Assembly: GCA_015662935.1 (NCBI GenBank)
Contig: DQTF01000015.1
Location: forward strand, 1 to 5,617
Direction of reading: 5' to 3'
DNA from: Crocinitomicaceae bacterium
GTDB taxonomy: Bacteria > Bacteroidota > Bacteroidia > Flavobacteriales_D > Crocinitomicaceae
DNA: 5,617 bases
Shown here: positions 1 through 5,265 of the stretch, one piece after another
Numbering within the stretch: position 1 is the stretch's first letter
Layout of the letters: each line of letters opens with the position of its first letter
The notes under the pieces: model-generated
Databases searched by the model: none
Told to the model about the DNA's origin: nothing
Seen by the model: the letters and a program-made list of their open reading frames with translations, nothing else
Translations under genes and position numbers: made by a program

Positions 1-23
1 ATTGTGCTTTTTTTGATATTCAT
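1..23 (-). CDS. Possible N-terminal start of a leftward gene, cut by the window edge
   Basis: On the minus strand an ATG at 23-21 opens a frame reading MNIKKST before the window ends. The basic beginning resembles the start of many exported or membrane proteins of Bacteroidota, but seven codons cannot identify a family. The sequence just upstream of the ATG on that strand is AAGGAGG with no spacer, too close to act as a normal ribosome binding site, and this lineage seldom uses one. A weak -7-like octamer (TCTTTTTG, one mismatch to TAnnTTTG) lies at 48-41 on the same strand. If real, the gene is divergent from the mutL cluster. The alternative is that 1-74 carries the tail of a rightward gene (frame 3 is open to a TAA at 72-74). 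Confidence 0.25.
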
Positions 24-77
24 CCTCCTTATTTAGAGAGCAAAAAGATAATACTCATAAACGTATGGACATAAAAG

Positions 78-97
78 GTTCTCCATTAGAAGAGAAC
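78..97. repeat. Short perfect inverted repeat (6-bp stem, 8-base loop)
   Basis: GTTCTC at 78-83 pairs with GAGAAC at 92-97 around the loop CATTAGAA. No run of T follows on the + strand and no run of A precedes it, so it does not look like an intrinsic terminator in either direction. It could be a small operator or chance; a 6-bp stem in AT-rich DNA is not strong evidence. Confidence 0.3.
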
Positions 98-234
98 ACA
101 AAGTGATAGTGAATCGGTCAGCTTACATTTTAGACTAGGATAGAATCAAGTATCTCAGTTACGCTGAATGAGGAAATAATAAGATGGAAAATAAATCGAT
201 AAATTGCCTTTTTTTAACCTCCTTTAACGCTCTA

Positions 235-278
235 TTCATTGAGAAAACACTATGTTTGTAATAGACAACATCAATGAA
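235..278. repeat. 8-bp inverted repeat bracketing the promoter element and start codon
   Basis: TTCATTGA at 235-242 is the exact reverse complement of TCAATGAA at 271-278, with 28 bases between. The right arm contains the ATG of the 107-aa protein gene and the left arm lies upstream of the -7-like element at 251-258. The arrangement would suit a regulator-binding site or a hairpin hiding the start codon, but a match of this size is not rare by chance in AT-rich sequence. Confidence 0.3.
251..258 (+). promoter_or_regulatory. Bacteroidota-type -7 promoter element (TATGTTTG)
   Basis: TATGTTTG matches the TAnnTTTG consensus of the Bacteroidota primary sigma factor exactly, and it is the only exact match I found upstream of the cluster. 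The expected start of transcription, a few bases downstream, would leave a leader of about 10 bases before the ATG at 274. I do not see a good TTG or TTTG -33 element at the usual 17-23-base distance (around 228-234), so the promoter is either weak, activator-dependent or miscalled. It is the best candidate for driving the cluster from 274 on. Confidence 0.45.
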
Positions 279-597
279 AATAAGATTCTTAAATAAAACT
301 GTTTCGCATCAGCGATATCAATATAACCCACGTTATTACGACGAACGGAAAGAAAGATTACGTGCAAAGAAAAAACAGTACGAAGAATTAGAAAAATCTG
401 ACGTCTCTGACGATAGAAGAAAAGAAATTTTCAAAGAGAACTTGCAAGGAGAATGGAGTCGTGCTCAACACAGACAAAATACAAATAGAACATCTAACTT
501 TAGAGTTATGTTGTTGATTGTAATTATTTTAGTTTTGGGTTATTTTATTTTCAACGGTGTGGATGAAGTGGATACAGTTGTAAAAAAATTGTGGTAG
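274..597 (+). CDS. Small basic single-pass membrane protein found upstream of mutL
   Basis: This 107-residue protein has no recognised enzymatic domain. The N-terminal half is highly charged. It includes the motif YNPRYYDERKERLR (residues 17-30), which I recall from short proteins at this place in flavobacterial genomes, and a predicted helical, lysine- and glutamate-rich stretch at about 22-60. One hydrophobic segment at about 77-94 (RVMLLIVIILVLGYFIFN) forms a membrane helix, followed by a short tail ending KKLW. The positive charge before the helix predicts a cytoplasmic N-terminal part and the C-terminus outside. The gene is first in the cluster, 7 bases before mutL, with a -7-like promoter element just upstream. 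The start at 274 is chosen because the conserved family-like region begins right after it. Similar proteins have, as I recall, been named as riboflavin synthase subunits; nothing here resembles a lumazine or riboflavin synthase. Function unknown. Confidence 0.85.
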   Translation: MKIRFLNKTVSHQRYQYNPRYYDERKERLRAKKKQYEELEKSDVSDDRRKEIFKENLQGEWSRAQHRQNTNRTSNFRVMLLIVIILVLGYFIFNGVDEVDTVVKKLW

Positions 598-604
598 AAA
601 GAAG

Positions 605-2452
605 ATGAGTGATTTTATACAATTATTACCCGATAACATTGCGAATCAAATTGCAGCTGGAGAAGTTATTCAACGTCCAGCCTCTGTGGTTAAAGAATTA
701 ATGGAGAATGCCATTGATGCTGCTGCAACTAAAATTGACATCAACATAAAAGATGCTGGAAAAACCTTAATTCAAGTTGTTGACAACGGAAAAGGTATGT
801 CTGAAGCCGATGCTGTGCTGTGCTTTAAGCGCCATGCAACCAGTAAAATACGAACCGCTGACGATTTGTTTGCACTCACAACAAAAGGTTTTCGAGGAGA
901 AGCATTGGCATCAGTAGCAGCGATTGCTCACGTGGAAATGAGAACAAAAACAGCCGATGCTGAAACAGGAAGGAAAATTCTCATAGAAGGCAGTGAAATA
1001 AAACTCAATGAAGATACTGTTTGCCCACAAGGAACTTCTTTTGAAATCAAGAACCTATTCTACAACGTTCCTGCGAGAAGAAATTTTCTAAAGAAAGACA
1101 GCACAGAATTTAAACACATTCAAGATGAATTTGAACGGATTGCCTTATCGCACCCAGACATTCACTTGACATTGAAACATAACGAATCAGAGGTCTACAA
1201 TCTTCCTTCTGCTATTTTAAGGAAAAGGATTGTCAACATATTAGGACCTAACTTCAATGATAGACTAGTACCTATTGAGGAAAACACGGAGATTGTTCAG
1301 TTAAAAGGCTTTGCACTGAAACCTGAATTTGCTAAAAAAACACGCGGAGATCAATACTTTTTTGTCAATGACAGGTATTTTAAAAGCGCTTATTTCAATC
1401 ATGCGATTACGAAAGCGTTTGAAGGGATGGTACAGCACGGGAAATTCCCAGGTTACTTTTTGTACCTAGATATCGCCCCACAAAAGATTGATATTAACGT
1501 ACATCCAACAAAGACAGAGATTAAGTTTGAAGAAGAGAAATTCATTTACTCAATTCTTTTGAGCAGCATTCGCTTAGCTTTAGGAAAATATAACATTGCT
1601 CCCTCCTTAGACTTTGAGCGGGAAACTAGTTTTGACTTACCTTTAGGAATGGGGAAACAAACTCCTGTAGAACCTACCATCAGAGTGAATGATAATTTTA
1701 ATCCTTTTGCAACAACTACCAAATCAACTTCAAGCGGAACAGGAAAAGCAACAGATAATTTCTCAAAGGCAATCATGGACCAAGGTTTTGGTACTAAAGA
1801 AACAGATTCTGCCGACTGGGAAAATTTCTACAAAATAGAAGATGAGTCACCAATTGAAGAAGAAAACAATGCAATTCCTTTTGAAGATTTCAAAGAATCT
1901 GAAACGACCTTTATCATTAAGGGCAACTATATTATCTCTTCGAGCAAATCTGGATTAATGCTCATTCACGCAAGAAGGGCAATTGAGCAAATAGTTTACA
2001 CCGACACATCTAATCGATTTGTTTCCAACCCTATAGAGTCACAATCACTTTTGTTCCCAATTGAAAAAGAAATCTCATCTAACGAGGTTAACTATTGGAC
2101 AGAGAATCAATCGCTCCTTAAACAACTCGGTTTTGACGGAGAAATTAAAGAAGGGACTCTACACTTAAAATCTGTCCCATCTGTCTTGCAAGAAGAATCC
2201 ATTTCCCGAGCAATCGACGAACTTTTTGCAACACTGGCTTATCAAGATATCGAAAAAGGAGAAATTGCCCATGCATTTATAGCGTCTATTGCTAAATCTG
2301 CCTCTATGAAGAATTTAAACTTGTCAACCAATGAATCCATTCAAGGATTGATAGACCAATTATTCCAATGTGAGAACCACGCTTATTCTCCAAGAAACAA
2401 AAAAATAATAGAGACAATTTCACTGGATGAGATTGCACAAAAATTTGCTTAG
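605..2452 (+). CDS. mutL: DNA mismatch repair protein MutL
   Basis: MutL links mismatch recognition by MutS to strand removal. The 615-residue length is normal. The N-terminal GHKL ATPase is complete: KELMENAIDA (30-39, catalytic Glu31 and Mg-binding Asn35), DNGKG (60-64), RHATSKI (76-82), GFRGEAL (95-101) and LFYNVPARR (151-159). The transducer domain follows, with KIDINVHPTKTEIKF (294-308), then a low-complexity linker (about 335-430). The C-terminal dimerisation domain (about 431-615) carries a beta-clamp motif, QSLLFP (480-485). The endonuclease motifs are degenerate: the DQHA(x)2E(x)4E site reads HARRAIEQIVYT (455-466), the ACHxAxK region reads AKSASMK (563-569), and CPHGRP is SPRNKK (595-600). 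A nicking activity is therefore doubtful. The start is supported by the typical opening IQLLPDNIANQIAAGEV. The stop is one base before the next gene. Confidence 0.97.
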   Translation: MSDFIQLLPDNIANQIAAGEVIQRPASVVKELMENAIDAAATKIDINIKDAGKTLIQVVDNGKGMSEADAVLCFKRHATSKIRTADDLFALTTKGFRGEALASVAAIAHVEMRTKTADAETGRKILIEGSEIKLNEDTVCPQGTSFEIKNLFYNVPARRNFLKKDSTEFKHIQDEFERIALSHPDIHLTLKHNESEVYNLPSAILRKRIVNILGPNFNDRLVPIEENTEIVQLKGFALKPEFAKKTRGDQYFFVNDRYFKSAYFNHAITKAFEGMVQHGKFPGYFLYLDIAPQKIDINVHPTKTEIKFEEEKFIYSILLSSIRLALGKYNIAPSLDFERETSFDLPLGMGKQTPVEPTIRVNDNFNPFATTTKSTSSGTGKATDNFSKAIMDQGFGTKETDSADWENFYKIEDESPIEEENNAIPFEDFKESETTFIIKGNYIISSSKSGLMLIHARRAIEQIVYTDTSNRFVSNPIESQSLLFPIEKEISSNEVNYWTENQSLLKQLGFDGEIKEGTLHLKSVPSVLQEESISRAIDELFATLAYQDIEKGEIAHAFIASIAKSASMKNLNLSTNESIQGLIDQLFQCENHAYSPRNKKIIETISLDEIAQKFA

Positions 2453-2453
2453 T

Positions 2454-3203
2454 ATGTTTAGAAATATACCACCGGTTACCAAAAACTTATTGATTCTAAA
2501 TGTATTATTCTACTTAGGGTCTTTGCTTTTATCCTCAAAAGGTTACGACATGAATAACCTATTAGGCACTCATTACTTTGGAACAGTTTTTTTTGAACCC
2601 TACCAAGTTATCACTCACATGTTCATGCACAGTCTTGTTGACCCAATGCATATCATTTTTAATATGTTACTATTATTTATGTTTGGAGCCCACCTAGAAA
2701 GAATTTGGGGAGCAAAACGTTATTTTATTTTTTATATCGCAAGTGGACTTGGAGCATACATTCTATATTCTTCAATTGGCGTTTACAATATATTTGAACT
2801 TAAAAACGCTATCGTTGCTGATGGCTATGATTTAACGGAACTAAACCACCAAATTGCAGCACAAAACTTTGAAGCAATAAAACTCCATTCCGATGCTAGT
2901 CAAATAATCATACAGGAATATGTAGATTATAATTTTAGCACCCTTGTTGGTGCATCAGGAGCAATATTTGGTCTTCTAGCAGGATTTGCTCTCCTCTTTC
3001 CTAACACAGAATTAATGCTCATTTTTCCTCCAATCCCAGTTAAAGCTAAATATTTAATCGGAGGATATATTGCATTTGAGATATACAATAGCATCTACAA
3101 GCCTGGAGATACTGTCGCTCACTTAGCACATGTTGGGGGAGCAATTGTCGGAGCCATTCTCGTTTTGGTGTGGAAGAAAAAAGACCGTAAAAACTTCTAT
3201 TAA
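2454..3203 (+). CDS. Rhomboid family intramembrane serine protease (first of a tandem pair)
   Basis: Rhomboids (MEROPS family S54) cut transmembrane proteins within the inner membrane using a Ser-His pair. In this 249-residue protein the nucleophile is Ser168 in GASG (166-169), and the partner is His226 in AHLAHVGGA (222-230). The oxyanion-side residues His66 and Asn70 lie in MHIIFN (65-70), with further histidines at 55 and 59. LERIWGAKR (81-89) fits the conserved end of the second helix region. Six membrane helices are plausible, at about 11-27, 64-82, 90-108, 166-183, 199-214 and 222-240, the basic bacterial six-helix core. A long polar loop (about 109-161) separates helices 3 and 4. I choose the ATG at 2454, not an in-frame ATG at 2427 inside mutL: it lies one base after the mutL stop and gives the family-like opening MFRNIPPVTKNLLILN. 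Substrates cannot be predicted. Confidence 0.93.
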   Translation: MFRNIPPVTKNLLILNVLFYLGSLLLSSKGYDMNNLLGTHYFGTVFFEPYQVITHMFMHSLVDPMHIIFNMLLLFMFGAHLERIWGAKRYFIFYIASGLGAYILYSSIGVYNIFELKNAIVADGYDLTELNHQIAAQNFEAIKLHSDASQIIIQEYVDYNFSTLVGASGAIFGLLAGFALLFPNTELMLIFPPIPVKAKYLIGGYIAFEIYNSIYKPGDTVAHLAHVGGAIVGAILVLVWKKKDRKNFY

Positions 3204-3204
3204 T

Positions 3205-4119
3205 ATGCAAACACAGCCTACTTTTATCGACAGTATCAAGCACCAAGTGAAACATGGAGGCATGACAATTCAATTGATATTCATCAATGTAGTCCTCTTT
3301 CTTGGTATTCGTGTTTTAGACATATTTTCAGAACTTCTTGGATCATCTAGCTTTGCATTCATTGATGTCTTCATTAACCCTTTCTTTGGCCTACACACGC
3401 AACTTGTTCCATTCTTAACGCATCCGTGGACGTTATTCACCTACATGTTCACGCATTACGATTTAATGCATCTTTTTTGGAACATGATCTTTCTTTATTT
3501 CGCAGGGAAATTATTTGAACAACTATTTAGCGCAAAGCGATTGCTCGCAACCTATATTCTAGGTGGGATTCTAGGTGGATTTTTAGAAGTTATTGCACAC
3601 GCAATTTTTCCAAAATTGCAAATGTCAAACGATATGGTTGTTGGAGCATCAGGTTCAATAATGGCTATTTTTATTGCCATTGCGTTTTATCGCCCCAACA
3701 CTAAAGTGAACCTATTTGGTTTTTTTTCTATCAAAATTATCTTCTTAGCATTGGCGTTTATCCTAATGGATTTACTTAACCTAACCTCCAGCGACAACAC
3801 CGCACATTTTGCGCATTTAGGCGGTGCTATCATGGGGGTTTGGTCTATTCAGAATATACACGCGTCTAACAATATCGTAACACTTACACAAGGACTGATG
3901 AATAGTATTCTTCGCATTTTCTCAAAGGACAAGAAACCTAGAATGAAGGTGAAAAAAGGAGGAAGAACAGCTCAACATAAGACCGACGAAGACTATAACG
4001 TTGATAAAAAGAAAAAGCAGGAAGTCATTGATAAGATTCTTGATAAAATCTCTAAATCAGGTTACGAATCCTTGAGCAAGAAAGAGAAAGAGGTACTTTT
4101 CAATCAAAGTAAAAGATAG
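3205..4119 (+). CDS. Rhomboid family intramembrane serine protease with basic C-terminal tail (second of the pair)
   Basis: A 304-residue paralogue of the preceding gene. The catalytic pair is intact: Ser149 in GASGS (147-151) and His204 in AHFAHLGGA (200-208). His89 and Asn93 in MHLFWN (88-93) match the oxyanion-side residues. One difference is Tyr80 in FTYMFTH, where the first protein and E. coli GlpG have a histidine (His55 and His141 respectively). Hydrophobic segments lie at about 21-40, 87-105, 111-132, 145-163, 173-191 and 200-216. After the membrane core come a very basic linker (about 240-272) and a predicted helical ending, with DKILDKISKSGYESLSKKEK at 277-296. I recall this ending as a small domain (possibly DUF6576) shared by Bacteroidota rhomboids; by topology it should be cytoplasmic. 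The ATG at 3205 is one base after the previous stop. A longer frame opening at 3130 would overlap the upstream coding sequence and add no family-like residues. Confidence 0.93.
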   Translation: MQTQPTFIDSIKHQVKHGGMTIQLIFINVVLFLGIRVLDIFSELLGSSSFAFIDVFINPFFGLHTQLVPFLTHPWTLFTYMFTHYDLMHLFWNMIFLYFAGKLFEQLFSAKRLLATYILGGILGGFLEVIAHAIFPKLQMSNDMVVGASGSIMAIFIAIAFYRPNTKVNLFGFFSIKIIFLALAFILMDLLNLTSSDNTAHFAHLGGAIMGVWSIQNIHASNNIVTLTQGLMNSILRIFSKDKKPRMKVKKGGRTAQHKTDEDYNVDKKKKQEVIDKILDKISKSGYESLSKKEKEVLFNQSKR

Positions 4120-4122
4120 ACA

Positions 4123-5241
4123 TTGCGCTGGATTAAGAAAATATTTCATTGGAGATTTTTTCTCGGCATCCTCTCTTTCTTTGCTATTATTTCATTGCTT
4201 TTAAGTTATCTAGGTCCCTATTCTGAACCAAAAATCAATTCATTTGTCCCTTTCTTTGCACTAGGGTATAACTTTATAGTTTTGGGCAATACCCTCCTTC
4301 TTCTCTTCTGGATATTCTTGCAATCAAAATGGAAATGGTTTTTCATAATCGCACTACTACTAGGAGGAACATTGCATTTTAGAAGTTTTTCGTTCGGCTC
4401 AAATGCTACTAATAATAACAAAAGAACAGAATTACATGTAATGAGTTATAATGTTCGATTATTCGACCTCTATGCTTCTGACAGAAAGAACAACTACCTC
4501 AAAAAAGAGAAAATTTTTCAATTCTTGCGCGATAAGCAACCAGAAGTTGTCTGCTTTCAAGAATTCTACAAGCAAGACAAGCCAACGAAGTTTGTAACGA
4601 AAGACTCCATTATTCAAATCCTACATTCCGTTGATTCTTATGAAAGATACTCTCACAGAATAACTGGAAGACAAAATTTTGGCGTTGCCATTTTCTCTAA
4701 ACTCCCCATCATCGAAAAAGGGAATGTCACTTTCGACAACCAAGAGAAAAGCTTCAACTATTGCATCTATACAGATATCGTAAAAGAACAGGATACATTT
4801 AGAATCTATAATATTCACCTGCAATCCATTCGATTCAATGAAGACGAATATGAACTCATTGATAATCAAATAAATGATTCTGAAGAAAAACAAACAAGAC
4901 TGTTAAAACTGATGCAAAAAGTTAGAAAAGCCTACCCCTTAAGAGCAAAACAAGCAATTCAAGTAAACAAACACATTCAAAACTCTCCTTATCCTGTGAT
5001 TGTTTGCGGAGATTTCAACGACACTCCTATGTCTTATGTTTACGACCAATTTTCCCAACAGCTGACAGATGCATTTAGAAACACCTCTTTTGGCATTGGC
5101 GCAACATATGCTGGAAAGTTACCTATTGGTAGAATCGATTATATATTTCATTCTTCAGAATTAGACTCAAGAGATTTTAACATTCAGGAGGAAGAGTTAA
5201 GTGACCACTATGCTATTGATTGCACAGTATTTAAGAAATGA
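4123..5241 (+). CDS. Membrane-anchored endonuclease/exonuclease/phosphatase (EEP) family protein, TTG start
   Basis: The 372-residue protein has three hydrophobic helices (about 11-30, 42-66 and 71-85) followed by a complete EEP fold, the metal-dependent phosphodiesterase superfamily of DNase I, exonuclease III and sphingomyelinases. Visible motifs are MSYNVRLFD (107-115, Asn110), CFQEF (144-148, metal-binding Glu147), NIHLQS (230-235, His232), GDFNDTP (296-302, Asp297 and Asn299), RIDYIF (337-342, Asp339) and SDHY (360-363, catalytic His362). All catalytic positions look intact. With the lysine-rich N-terminus inside, three helices would place the enzyme domain in the periplasm, so a lipid, nucleotide or extracellular nucleic acid substrate is more likely than chromosomal DNA; this is inference. 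The start is TTG: no in-frame ATG occurs before residue 107, and a stop codon of the previous gene lies in the same frame two codons upstream. The preceding gene ends three bases earlier. Confidence 0.9.
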   Translation: MRWIKKIFHWRFFLGILSFFAIISLLLSYLGPYSEPKINSFVPFFALGYNFIVLGNTLLLLFWIFLQSKWKWFFIIALLLGGTLHFRSFSFGSNATNNNKRTELHVMSYNVRLFDLYASDRKNNYLKKEKIFQFLRDKQPEVVCFQEFYKQDKPTKFVTKDSIIQILHSVDSYERYSHRITGRQNFGVAIFSKLPIIEKGNVTFDNQEKSFNYCIYTDIVKEQDTFRIYNIHLQSIRFNEDEYELIDNQINDSEEKQTRLLKLMQKVRKAYPLRAKQAIQVNKHIQNSPYPVIVCGDFNDTPMSYVYDQFSQQLTDAFRNTSFGIGATYAGKLPIGRIDYIFHSSELDSRDFNIQEEELSDHYAIDCTVFKK

Positions 5242-5250
5242 TTATCTTTA
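5220..5250 (+). promoter_or_regulatory. Weak promoter-like motif before the YrdC/YciO-family gene
   Basis: TATCTTTA at 5243-5250 differs from the TAnnTTTG -7 consensus only in the last base, and a TTG at 5220-5222 lies 20 bases before it, within the usual 17-23-base range. The leader to the ATG at 5266 would be about 10 bases. The -33 part overlaps the end of the EEP gene. Because the region is AT-rich, a one-mismatch hit is weak support. It is compatible with an internal promoter, but the 24-base gap also suits simple co-transcription. Confidence 0.22.
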
Positions 5251-5265
5251 ATTTAAAATAAACTC

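Larger units (their letters stand above)
24..273. other. Intergenic region upstream of the mutL cluster
   Basis: No frame here carries a convincing gene. The stretch is AT-rich, with stops in all frames. It holds one 6-bp hairpin (78-97), a weaker 4-bp stem (TCAG 155-158 with CTGA 164-167) and a promoter-like element close to the first rightward gene. I see no tRNA fold, riboswitch-like conservation or tandem repeats. Its length and the possible leftward start at 23 fit a divergent promoter region, which is inference. Confidence 0.5.

Noticed and set aside
3..74. Open plus-strand frame ending in TAA at 72-74, possibly the tail of an upstream gene
   Set aside because: Only 23 codons are visible, with no recognisable motif. 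In AT-rich DNA an open stretch of this length at an edge is not evidence of coding, so it is kept only as an alternative to the leftward start.
155..167. Small stem TCAG-TTACG-CTGA in the upstream region
   Set aside because: A four-base stem is too short to support a structure and has no accompanying signal.
1546..1776. Minus-strand open frame opposite the MutL linker
   Set aside because: It lies entirely inside mutL, has no recognisable motif, and the opposite strand codes for a well-supported protein.
2427..2453. Earlier in-frame ATG for the first rhomboid, overlapping the end of mutL
   Set aside because: The nine extra residues precede a family-like opening at MFRNIPPV, and the ATG at 2454 fits the one-base junction seen again at the next gene.
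3130..3204. Upstream extension of the second rhomboid within the first rhomboid gene
   Set aside because: It would overlap the catalytic-histidine region of the first rhomboid by over 70 bases and adds no membrane or family features; ATG 3205 directly follows the previous stop.
4621..4893. Minus-strand open frame of 90 codons opposite the EEP domain
   Set aside because: It lies inside the conserved catalytic domain of the EEP gene, is rich in Phe and Ile as expected from the antisense of Lys- and Asn-rich codons, and shows no family features.
5242..5265. Terminator between the EEP gene and the YrdC/YciO-family gene
   Set aside because: The 24 bases are AT-rich but contain no GC stem and no hairpin followed by T residues.
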